From: an uncultured Myxococcales bacterium
GTDB taxonomy: Bacteria; Myxococcota_A; Polyangia; Polyangiales; Polyangiaceae
Assembly: GCA_937949945.1 (NCBI GenBank)
Contig: CALFEQ010000082.1
Coordinates: 1 to 64,000, forward strand
Direction of reading: 5' to 3'
Length of the DNA: 64,000 nucleotides
A model generated the notes under the pieces. That model was given only the letters and a program-made list of their open reading frames with translations. It did not search any database and had not been told where the DNA came from. Both the position numbers and the translations under genes were made by a program. This document shows positions 52,707 through 64,000 of this stretch, one piece after another (within the stretch, counting starts at the first letter, position 1; each line of letters begins with the position of its first letter).

Positions 52707-53354
52707 TCAGCCCTCGGCCGCGGCGCTCCCCGGCTCGGGATCGGCGTGCTCGGCCGTTGGTCCTCCCTTGGTGAAGAGGCCGGAGCGACGGACCGCCGAG
52801 CACGTCCCGGTCGTGCATGCGCCCTCGTCGAACGTGACGATCCTGCAGCGCGGACAGACGTGGAGGGACGCGTACGCCTGCGGGTCGTTCAAGAAGTCGG
52901 CGACGAAGAGCGAGCCGACGCGCTCCTCGAGGCGCATGCGCGCGGCGTCGACGGGGACCCAGACCTCGAAGCCGTCCGCGTCGACGGCGGGCCGGACGAA
53001 GCCCTTGTCCATGGCCGCGTCGGCGAAGTCGAGCACGCCGCCGGACGCGACGGCATCCTCGAGCGCAGCGACGAGACGCGCGTGCGCGGTACGGAGGATG
53101 AGCTCGATCGTCTCGGCGGACACCGTGCGCCCCGACACGTCGGTGCGCTCGCCGTGCTTCGTGTGTCGGGTCGCATGGGCGTACGGTCCCAAGAGCCACA
53201 TCGCGAGATCGCGCTTCGACCATCCCGCCGCGACGCCCGCGACGAAGTCGAGCGCCGCCGCGCGCGCCTCGGCGGACACCGACGCGCGCGTGACGCCTTC
53301 CTCGAGCACGGGCGGCTCGCGTGTATTCGCCGCGAAGACGACCAGGTACTTCAC
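52707..53354 (-). CDS. Conserved-looking protein with CxxC, unknown function
   Basis: GTG 53354 has GGAG at 8-10 nt; 215 residues. It starts MKYLVVFAANTREPP. A helical stretch with WSKRDLAMWLLGPYAH is followed by VCPRCRIVTFDEGACTTGTC near residues 165-185, which may bind zinc. No signal peptide. I recognise no family. Divergent from the ABC transporter across 184 bp. Confidence 0.68.
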   Translation of the reverse strand: MKYLVVFAANTREPPVLEEGVTRASVSAEARAAALDFVAGVAAGWSKRDLAMWLLGPYAHATRHTKHGERTDVSGRTVSAETIELILRTAHARLVAALEDAVASGGVLDFADAAMDKGFVRPAVDADGFEVWVPVDAARMRLEERVGSLFVADFLNDPQAYASLHVCPRCRIVTFDEGACTTGTCSAVRRSGLFTKGGPTAEHADPEPGSAAAEG

Positions 53355-53538
53355 GGTGCCCGCTCCACGGGTCGGAGAGGTAGGCAAGAGCCCTACCAGA
53401 CGGACGAGTCGCGCGACCGCCGTGCGCGGCACGTTTCGCGAGCAGGAGCGCGCATCTCGACGAGGCGTCCGGCCGGCTCGGAGCCTCTACCGGTGTACGC
53501 CCGTCGGGCGCATTCGCGGCGCGCCCGAACTCTGTACT

Positions 53539-55077
53539 ATGCGCCGCGTGAAACGACCGCGCGGCGCGCTGCCTCTGTTCATCGTGCTCATCGGCCTCGC
53601 GTGCCTCCTCGCATGTGGCAGAACGCCAAAGGCCGCGCCATCGGGCCTCGAACGCATCCGTGCCGCCGGCGTGCTTCGGTGGGGCGGAGACATCCAGGGC
53701 GGAGAGCCGTACGTCTACGACGATCCCGACAATCCCGGGCACCTCGTCGGCTTCGAGGTCGACATCGCCGACGCGCTCGCGAGAGAGCTCGGCGTGCGCG
53801 CCGAGTTCGTCCAGAACGACTGGTCCAACCTCGTGCCGTCGCTCGAGCGCGAGACGTTCGACATCGCCCTGAACGGGCTCGAGGTCACCTCGGCACGCGT
53901 CGGGCGGGTCCTCTTCACGCGCCCTTACTACATCTTCGCCGAGCGGCTCATGGCGCGGAAAGACGACGCCTCGATACGGCCGGATCTGACCGCGCTGAAG
54001 AGGACGAAGGTCGGGACGCTCGCCAACAGCCTCGCGTTCGACATGCTCCGCGACGCGCCCGATCTCGTCGTCTACGAGGGCGTCGACGAGCCGTACGCGG
54101 ATCTCGTGAGCGGCCGCATCGACGCCGTGCTCCTCGACGACATCATCGCGGCCCGCTACGGCGAACCGAAGCCGGAGCTGCGCGTCGTCGGCGATCTCGG
54201 CGAGGGCTACTACTCGATCGCCGTCCGTCCTTCCGAGCCCGACCTGCGAGACGCCGTCGACGCGGCGCTCGAGAAGCTCGCCACGAGCGGCGAGCTCCGC
54301 CGCATCCTCGAGAAGCACCGCCTCTGGAACGAGCGGCAGGACAAGCTCGCCCGCTGGACGGACGAGGATCAACGGAAGATGCTCGGCGGCGAGACCGGGA
54401 CGTCCACTCCGCCCGCGCCGCCCGAGTTCGGGACCGGACACGTCGTCCTCTTCCTCCGAGGCGCGGGCGTGACGCTCGTCGTCTCGACGCTCGCGATGGC
54501 GATCGCGATCCCGCTCGGGCTGCTCCTCGCGGTCGCCCGCATGTTCGGCGGCCCGTGGGTCGCGCGCGTCGCGTCCGCCTACGTGGAGCTCTACCGCGGC
54601 ACGCCCGTGCTGCTACAGCTCTACCTCCTCTATTTCGGGCTCGCGCCGATCGTGAAGCTCGACGCGATGTCTGCCGCGGTGATCGGGCTCGGCATGAACT
54701 ACGCCGCCTACGAGGCCGAGGTGTACCGCGCCGGGCTGCAGGCCGTCCCGAAGACGCAGCTCGAGGCGGCGCTCGCGCTCGGGATGTCGACGCGCCTCGC
54801 GCTCCGCCGCGTGGTCCTCCCGCAGGCGCTCCGGCACGCGATCCCGAACGTGACGAACGACTTCATCGCCCTCCTCAAGGACAGCTCCCTCGTGAGCGTC
54901 ATCACCGTCGTGGAGCTCACGAAGCAGATGACGATCACGGCGGTCGACGTCCGGAGCTGGGTCGGCCCCGGCATCCTCTGCGCCGCGCTCTACTTCGCGA
55001 TGAGCTACCCGCTGGGCATCGTCGCGCGGCGCCTCGAGAAGAAGCTCGAAGGCGAGAGGGAGGCTCGCGCGACATGA
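53539..55077 (+). CDS. Amino-acid ABC transporter, binding protein fused to permease
   Basis: ATG 53539 gives 512 residues: signal (LPLFIVLIGLACLLAC, lipobox Cys ~26), an SBP_bac_3 solute-binding domain at ~40-270 (GVLRWGGD, GFEVDIADALARELG, FTRPYYIF), and a HAAT-type permease at ~300-500 with VELYRGTPVLLQLYLLYFG and the EAA loop ALALGMSTRLALRRVVLPQA. This is the GlnP-like architecture with the receptor fused. It is probably for a polar or acidic amino acid or glutamine. The next gene is its ATPase, overlapping by 4 nt (ATGA). Confidence 0.92.
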   Translation: MRRVKRPRGALPLFIVLIGLACLLACGRTPKAAPSGLERIRAAGVLRWGGDIQGGEPYVYDDPDNPGHLVGFEVDIADALARELGVRAEFVQNDWSNLVPSLERETFDIALNGLEVTSARVGRVLFTRPYYIFAERLMARKDDASIRPDLTALKRTKVGTLANSLAFDMLRDAPDLVVYEGVDEPYADLVSGRIDAVLLDDIIAARYGEPKPELRVVGDLGEGYYSIAVRPSEPDLRDAVDAALEKLATSGELRRILEKHRLWNERQDKLARWTDEDQRKMLGGETGTSTPPAPPEFGTGHVVLFLRGAGVTLVVSTLAMAIAIPLGLLLAVARMFGGPWVARVASAYVELYRGTPVLLQLYLLYFGLAPIVKLDAMSAAVIGLGMNYAAYEAEVYRAGLQAVPKTQLEAALALGMSTRLALRRVVLPQALRHAIPNVTNDFIALLKDSSLVSVITVVELTKQMTITAVDVRSWVGPGILCAALYFAMSYPLGIVARRLEKKLEGEREARAT

Positions 55078-55778
55078 TCCGCGTACATGCCGTCGAGAAA
55101 CGCTTCGAGGGGCGGACCGTGCTCGCGGGCGTCACGGTGCACTTCGAGCGCGGGAAGGTGACGACCATCGTCGGGCCGTCCGGCGGCGGCAAGTCCACCT
55201 TGCTACGCTGCATCAACGGCCTCGAGCGCTTCGACGCCGGGCGCATCGAGATCGGCGGCCTCACCCTCGGCCCGAGCACGAAGGCACGCCCGACCCGCGC
55301 CGAGCAGGCGACGCTCCGCTCGATCCGGCAGAAGGTCGGCATGGTCTTCCAGCACTACGGCCTCTTCTCGCACATGACGGCGCTCGAGAACGTGATGGAG
55401 GCCCCCGTCCACGTGCGCGGCATCCCCGAGGCCGAGGCGCGCGAGCGGGCGAAGGCGCTCCTCGACCAGGTCGGCCTCTCGCACCGGCGAGACGCTTTCC
55501 CGCGCGAGCTCTCCGGCGGCGAGCAGCAGCGCGTCGCGATCGCCCGCGCGCTCGCCATGGAGCCCGAGGCGCTCTTGCTCGACGAGCCCACGAGCGCGCT
55601 CGATCCCGAGCGCAAGGCCGAGGTGGTGCGCGTGCTCCGCGACCTCGCCGAGGCGGGGACGACGATGATCATCGTGACGCACGAGGCGGCGGTCCTACGC
55701 GACGTCGCCGAGCGCGCGGTCGTCCTGCGCGAGGGACGCGTCGTCGACGAGGGCGCGCCGTCGGAGGTGCTCCGCTGA
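55074..55778 (+). CDS. glnQ: Amino-acid ABC transporter ATPase (GlnQ/HisP type)
   Basis: ATG 55074 overlaps the permease stop; 234 residues. Walker A GPSGGGKSTLLRC, Q-loop GMVFQHYGLFSHMTALENV, signature LSGGEQQRVAIARALAM, Walker B ALLLDEPTSALDPE and the switch His in IIVTHEA. It pairs with the fused binding-permease protein; the complex would be a dimer of each. The symbol is given for the type, not for a proved substrate. Confidence 0.93.
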   Translation: MIRVHAVEKRFEGRTVLAGVTVHFERGKVTTIVGPSGGGKSTLLRCINGLERFDAGRIEIGGLTLGPSTKARPTRAEQATLRSIRQKVGMVFQHYGLFSHMTALENVMEAPVHVRGIPEAEARERAKALLDQVGLSHRRDAFPRELSGGEQQRVAIARALAMEPEALLLDEPTSALDPERKAEVVRVLRDLAEAGTTMIIVTHEAAVLRDVAERAVVLREGRVVDEGAPSEVLR

Positions 55779-55929
55779 GCGCACGGCGTGCCCGTCGGCG
55801 CCCGCCACCGACGAGCTCGTCCCTGGATGGCGCAACGCGGCGTGCGTTGACGTCATCCATTGGGAGCAGTAATCCACGGTGCGCTAGACGCACTCTATCC
55901 GGTCGACGAGCTCGACAACGGGAGGCTTC

Positions 55930-56589
55930 ATGTCACTTCGGATCAACGACACGGCTCCGAACTTCACCGCCAAGACGACCAAGGGCGAGATCGACTTCCA
56001 CCAGTGGATCGGCGACTCGTGGGCGATCCTCTTCTCGCACCCCAAGGACTTCACGCCGGTGTGTACGACGGAGCTCGGTTACATGGCGAAGATCGAGCCC
56101 GAGTTCACCAAGCGCAACACCAAGCTCATCGGGCTCTCCGTCGACTCGGTCGAGGACCACGAGAAGTGGATCAAGGACATCGAGGAGGTCTCGGGCGCGA
56201 AGGTCAACTACCCGCTCATCGGTGACTCGGACCTCGCGGTCGCCAAGCTGTACAACATGCTTCCCGCCGACGAGCAGGGCAGCGCGTCCGGCCGCACGGC
56301 GGCGAACAACGCGACCGTCCGCTCCGTCTTCATCATCGGGCCCGACAAGAAGATCAAGTTGATGCTCACCTACCCGATGACGACGGGCCGGAACTTCGAC
56401 GAGATCCTGCGCGCCCTCGACTCGATCCAGCTCACGTCGAAGCACAAGGTCGCGACGCCGGCGAACTGGAAGAGCGGTGAGGACGTCATCATCGCCCCCG
56501 CCGTCAGCGACGACGAGGCGAAGAAGCTCCATCCCGAGGGCTGGAAGGCGCCGAAGCCGTACCTCCGCTTCACGAAGCAGCCGAGCTGA
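55930..56589 (+). CDS. 1-Cys peroxiredoxin (PRDX6 type)
   Basis: ATG 55930 follows GGGAGG at 5 nt; 219 residues. The peroxidatic Cys lies in HPKDFTPVCTTELGYM (~46), with ANNATVRSVFIIGPDK and the long C-terminal arm PANWKSGEDVIIAP of the Prx6 group, which lacks a typical resolving Cys motif. It reduces H2O2 and organic peroxides in the cytoplasm. It stands alone, with 151 bp before and 191 bp after it. Confidence 0.94.
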   Translation: MSLRINDTAPNFTAKTTKGEIDFHQWIGDSWAILFSHPKDFTPVCTTELGYMAKIEPEFTKRNTKLIGLSVDSVEDHEKWIKDIEEVSGAKVNYPLIGDSDLAVAKLYNMLPADEQGSASGRTAANNATVRSVFIIGPDKKIKLMLTYPMTTGRNFDEILRALDSIQLTSKHKVATPANWKSGEDVIIAPAVSDDEAKKLHPEGWKAPKPYLRFTKQPS

Positions 56590-56780
56590 TCGCGTCCGCG
56601 ACGGCGGTCACTCTCCGAGCCCCGTTTCTCGTGCTAACGAGCGACGGGGCTCGATCGTTTCGGTGGAAACCATCGCTCCGCGCCCTGGTTCACACCCGAC
56701 CGAGCGGGCGTGCGCGCGCATCGGGCCTGCAAGGCGTTCCCGCACCGTGACCGACCGAATGCCGCTATGATCCCTCACGG

Positions 56781-60836
<4,056 letters not shown>

Positions 60837-60880
60837 GGGCTCGCCGAGACCGAGCCCTCACCGAAGCGCCGTGGCGGACC

Positions 60881-62287
60881 TCAGCCGCCGAGGCAGCCGA
60901 GGAGCACGCGGATCTTCGCGTTCGCGTCGGCCTGCACGACCGTGCACTGATCCGGGCAGAGCCGGATCGTCGTCGGGTTCGCGTTGTCGTCGTAGTACCA
61001 GCCGTTCGTGACGCACGCAGCGGCGTTCTGCACCCTCTGAAGCTGGAGCGCGGGCGGAGCGCCATTCTGCTCGTACTCCACCGAGACCTTGTTCGGGTCG
61101 ATGATGCCCGCGTCGGTGGTCGGCATCTGGTAGGTACAAGCGACCGCCGAGCCCTGGATGAGCTTCATCGCCTCGGCGAGGGCGTTGTTGTTGCCGTCGC
61201 CGACGTTCCAGTGGCGGCACGTGTTCTGGTCATTTCCGCACGCGTTCGTGATGCCGCCGACGTTTCGGTTGTGCAGCGGAGCGTTGCCGCCCTGCGCGAG
61301 CGTCTCGAGGTGCGTGAACGAAGCGCCCGTCATCCCGACGACGTACGTACGGATGCCCGTCGCCTCGAAATGCGCCTGGAGCAAATCGCGTAGACGAGCG
61401 ATGTTCTGATTGACGGTCTCGCCGCCCGTCCGGCACTGCAGCGTGCCCGTGTCGGCGTCCGTGATGAGGACGCCGATCGTCTGCCTGCCCGGACGCCGGT
61501 TCGCCGGACGCGCCGTGAACTGGATGAGGCCGCGGACGGCGCCTTCGAGCGGCGTGTACTGGTCAGGAGCCGCGTTGTTGAGCGCCGTGTCGAAGCTGGT
61601 CGACGGCAGGTCCCGGTACCCCGTGTCGCCGCCCGGAACGACGGATTGATCGTAGTAGTCTCCGTTGCACTGGTTGTTCGGCCCGAAGAACTGGAGCGCG
61701 GCGGCGTTGCCCGCCGCTTCGGGCGAGTTGAAGTAGGCCCTCAGCGCCCGGATCGAGCGGCACCACCGAGAGCTGTTCGCGGTACCGGTGACGTTGCAGT
61801 CACCATTGCCCGAACCACCGCTTTGCATGCTGATCGACCGATCGACCATCACGAACATGTCGAGCGGCTGCAGCGTGGCCTCGGCCGAAGCTTGCGCGCA
61901 TGCCGAGTCGGGCGTGAGCGACGCGTCGCGCGGCGGCGGGTCGTAGACGAACTGCACGTCGGGCAAGTCGCCGCTCGTGCCGCTCGAGCCCGAGGAGGTG
62001 CCGCCGCTCGCGCCGCTCGAGCCCGAAGAGGTGCCGCCGCTCGCGCCGCTCGACCCCGACGCGCCGCCGGAGGTTCCATCTCCGCCGCCGCTGGTGCCGT
62101 CGCCGCCGCTGGTGCCGTCACCGCCGGACGTTCCGCTCGTCCCGCCGCTCGACGCGCCGTCGTCTGCGCCGGTCTCGCTCCCGCATCCACCGGCGAGGAC
62201 GGTCACGCCGACGCCGAGCATCGAGACGACGGCGATGAGACGAAAGACGTGCGATCCAGAACGCGGAACAGAGCTAGGCCGAGGCAT
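60881..62287 (-). CDS. Von Willebrand A lipoprotein (paralogue 1)
   Basis: ATG 62287 gives 468 residues; the signal core FRLIAVVSMLGVGVTVLAGGC ends in the lipobox Cys. A Gly/Ser/Thr linker of ~80 residues (GTSGGDGTSGGDGTSGG and more) precedes the vWA domain, whose MIDAS reads FVMVDRSISM (DxSxS) with IGVLITDADTG later. Cys pairs occur in the body and end (CPDQCTVV, LLGCLGG). Such domains bind protein ligands with Mg2+. It is divergent from its paralogue at 62542 across 254 bp. Confidence 0.87.
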   Translation of the reverse strand: MPRPSSVPRSGSHVFRLIAVVSMLGVGVTVLAGGCGSETGADDGASSGGTSGTSGGDGTSGGDGTSGGGDGTSGGASGSSGASGGTSSGSSGASGGTSSGSSGTSGDLPDVQFVYDPPPRDASLTPDSACAQASAEATLQPLDMFVMVDRSISMQSGGSGNGDCNVTGTANSSRWCRSIRALRAYFNSPEAAGNAAALQFFGPNNQCNGDYYDQSVVPGGDTGYRDLPSTSFDTALNNAAPDQYTPLEGAVRGLIQFTARPANRRPGRQTIGVLITDADTGTLQCRTGGETVNQNIARLRDLLQAHFEATGIRTYVVGMTGASFTHLETLAQGGNAPLHNRNVGGITNACGNDQNTCRHWNVGDGNNNALAEAMKLIQGSAVACTYQMPTTDAGIIDPNKVSVEYEQNGAPPALQLQRVQNAAACVTNGWYYDDNANPTTIRLCPDQCTVVQADANAKIRVLLGCLGG

Positions 62288-62541
62288 CGCCTTATTCAAC
62301 ATCGGCTCGCGTTCGAACGCGAGACTCCAATCGACGTACGGGGCGTCAGTTATCGAAGTACGCGGTCGAGGTGAGCGCGTGGCATCTTCGTTCGCGCCGA
62401 CGCACACGCGAGCAGTCTCTGTAGGCAAACCGCACCACGATTCGTCCTCGAAACAGACGACCGATCCATCACGATCATCATGGTAGGCTCAGCGCGTGAC
62501 CGGGCTCGTCGTACGGCCTGGTCGCCGACGCGGGAGCAAGG

Positions 62542-63807
62542 ATGAAGCGTGACACTCGTTGGGCCCGTCCGCTGGTTCTCACCGGTGGTGTCTTGTTCAT
62601 CGCCGTAGCCGTCGCTTGCGGTGACGAAGCTGGCGCCGGCGACGGCCAGGGGAGCAGCGGTACCAGCGGAGCGTCGAGCGGCGACATGACGAGCTCCGGC
62701 GGCTTCGCGTCGAGCGGCGCGAGCGGCGCCTCGGGTGGGACGAGCGGCGCTTCGAGCGGCACCGCGAGCCAGTTCGACCCGGACGCCGCGTGCGCGGCGA
62801 CGACGGTCGACGCGGAGAAGACACCGGCGAACATCCTGTTCATCGTCGACCGGAGCCGCAGCATGCGCTGCGCGGCGACGACGCCGACCGCGACGTGCGA
62901 GGCCATCCCGGAATGGCCGGGTGGCAATGCGAACAGCCCCACGGCGAAGTGGAACATCACGCGCGAGGCGCTCAAGAGCGTCATCGCGGCGATGCCGTCG
63001 ACGCACTGGGCCGGCATCACGTACTTCAACACCGGCAACAGCCCCGAGACGGAGTGCGACGTGACCGACACGCCCAACGTCCCGGTGGCGCCGATCACGG
63101 ACGACCAGCTCACGCTGGTGAACGCCAGCCTCGACTCCCCGGCGACGCAGCCCGACGGGCTCACGCCGCTCGTGGGCGGCGTGACGCTCGGCTACCATCA
63201 CCTGCACACGACGCCGAGCTTCACGGGCAAGAAGGTCCTCGTCCTCATCACCGACGGAGCCGAGACCTGCGCGCCGAGCCTCCAGGAGGAGTTCGTCACG
63301 AAGACCGTCGTCGACGCCCGATCCGTCGGCATCACGACCTTCGTCATCGGCGCGCCCGGCAGCGAGGGCAACCGCGCGTTCCTCTCCCGGATCGCGTACA
63401 ACGGCGGCAGCGCGCGAACGCCCGACTGCAAGCACGACACGACGCCGGCCGACGAGGGCGACTGCCACTTCGACCTCACCGAGGCCGGCGCCGATCTCGC
63501 CAACCAGCTCAACGCTGCGCTCGACACGATCACGAAGAAGGCGCTCGATTGCGACTTCGAGGTTCCGACCGGCAGCGGCCCGATCGACTACGGCAAGGTC
63601 AACGTCATCTACACGCCGAGCGACGGCAGCGGCCCGCAGACCATCGTCCAGGACACGAAGGACTGCAGCGAGGCCAACGGCTGGCAGTACTCGCCCGATC
63701 GAAAGCGCATCACGCTCTGCGGGCAGGTGTGTGAGACGGTCAAGGCGGACGTGAATGGGTCGGTGTCGATCCAGCTCGGCTGCGTGACCCAGACCGGCCC
63801 GAAGTAG
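62542..63807 (+). CDS. Von Willebrand A lipoprotein (paralogue 2)
   Basis: ATG 62542 gives 421 residues; the signal RPLVLTGGVLFIAVAVACG has its lipobox Cys near 26. A shorter Gly/Ser linker (SSGTSGASSGDMTSSGG) precedes the vWA domain, MIDAS ILFIVDRSRSM (DxSxS), KKVLVLITDGAETC later. The end resembles that of the neighbour (ITLCGQVCETV, QLGCVTQTG). The two genes are divergent and probably arose by duplication with inversion. The 193 bp after it to the right edge show no gene. Confidence 0.87.
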   Translation: MKRDTRWARPLVLTGGVLFIAVAVACGDEAGAGDGQGSSGTSGASSGDMTSSGGFASSGASGASGGTSGASSGTASQFDPDAACAATTVDAEKTPANILFIVDRSRSMRCAATTPTATCEAIPEWPGGNANSPTAKWNITREALKSVIAAMPSTHWAGITYFNTGNSPETECDVTDTPNVPVAPITDDQLTLVNASLDSPATQPDGLTPLVGGVTLGYHHLHTTPSFTGKKVLVLITDGAETCAPSLQEEFVTKTVVDARSVGITTFVIGAPGSEGNRAFLSRIAYNGGSARTPDCKHDTTPADEGDCHFDLTEAGADLANQLNAALDTITKKALDCDFEVPTGSGPIDYGKVNVIYTPSDGSGPQTIVQDTKDCSEANGWQYSPDRKRITLCGQVCETVKADVNGSVSIQLGCVTQTGPK

Positions 63808-64000
63808 TCGAATTGCGCAACCCGTCGATTCTTCACGGAGTCCTTGCACCACCCGTGAGGGAACGGTTGCTCATCTCGCAACACCACGGATCGCCGACGA
63901 GCCTGTGGAGGGCGCGCAAATACCGACGGATCCTCGTCATGTAACCCATCGGCCGGCGTGGCCTTCCCCTTGCTTGTTCGGGTCGACGGACGGGTGATTG

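Noticed and set aside
63808..64000. Short minus-strand frame (35 codons) near the right edge
   Set aside because: No ribosome site, no domain and a random-looking composition.

Overview
The window is high-GC bacterial chromosome with tightly packed genes, many GTG starts and many 1-8 nt gene overlaps. At least ten genes encode lipoproteins with lipobox signal peptides, several with Ser/Gly/Thr-rich or Cys-rich low-complexity regions. It also has a Ser/Thr kinase fused to a cyclase-like domain, an ATPase and a helical repeat region, RCC1 and TNFR-like repeats, a Lys/Ala-rich histone-H1-like protein and a TPR-AIM24 protein. This mix points to a myxobacterium, most likely of the Polyangiales (inference from gene content; no marker gene is present).

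Layout. 0-9.2 kb: end of a gene at the left edge, an H1-like protein, a nucleotidyltransferase/small-protein pair, a lipase-like lipoprotein followed by a McjB-like protein, a stand-alone biotinyl-domain protein, a D-cysteine desulfhydrase-type PLP enzyme and a degenerate CPBP membrane protein. 9.2-15.9 kb: TPR-AIM24 protein, pgsA, two lipoproteins, a solitary type III export gene (sctS/fliQ type), a FadR-like TetR regulator with a perfect operator on its own start codon, and epmA. 16.0-23.1 kb: molybdenum cofactor genes moeA-moaC-moaE (+), moaB-moaD (-) and moaA (+), interrupted by a beta-helix lipoprotein and by an intact gene for an EF-G G-domain-only protein in which every GTP-binding motif is destroyed. 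This is the most unusual gene in the window. 23.2-27.5 kb: a frameshifted fic gene with a small antitoxin-like partner, about 0.7 kb without a gene, a membrane-anchored MutS-like ATPase and a small winged-helix protein. 27.5-34.0 kb: prolyl oligopeptidase, surE, apt, aldehyde dehydrogenase and a second TetR gene with a palindrome over its start. 34.5-42.1 kb: a 1122-residue TNFR-like/RCC1 lipoprotein built on exact 420-bp repeats, two paralogous LuxR-type regulators, an alpha/beta hydrolase and two small Cys-containing lipoproteins. 42.1-48.3 kb: three-gene pnt transhydrogenase, pepQ, msrB and a lipoprotein. 48.4-52.6 kb: a four-gene minus-strand operon with 4-nt overlaps at every junction (envelope protein, GH18-like lipoprotein with the catalytic Glu replaced, glutathionylspermidine-synthase-type ATP-grasp enzyme, lipoprotein), a candidate uncharacterised envelope system. 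52.7-64 kb: a CxxC protein, an amino-acid ABC transporter with fused binding protein and permease, a 1-Cys peroxiredoxin, the multidomain kinase and a divergent pair of von Willebrand A lipoproteins.

The three convergent intergenic gaps longer than 100 bp (after the left-edge gene, after moaE and after apt) all carry 7-bp tandem repeat arrays. They may act as bidirectional 3'-end structures. No rRNA, tRNA, CRISPR array or insertion sequence was recognised.
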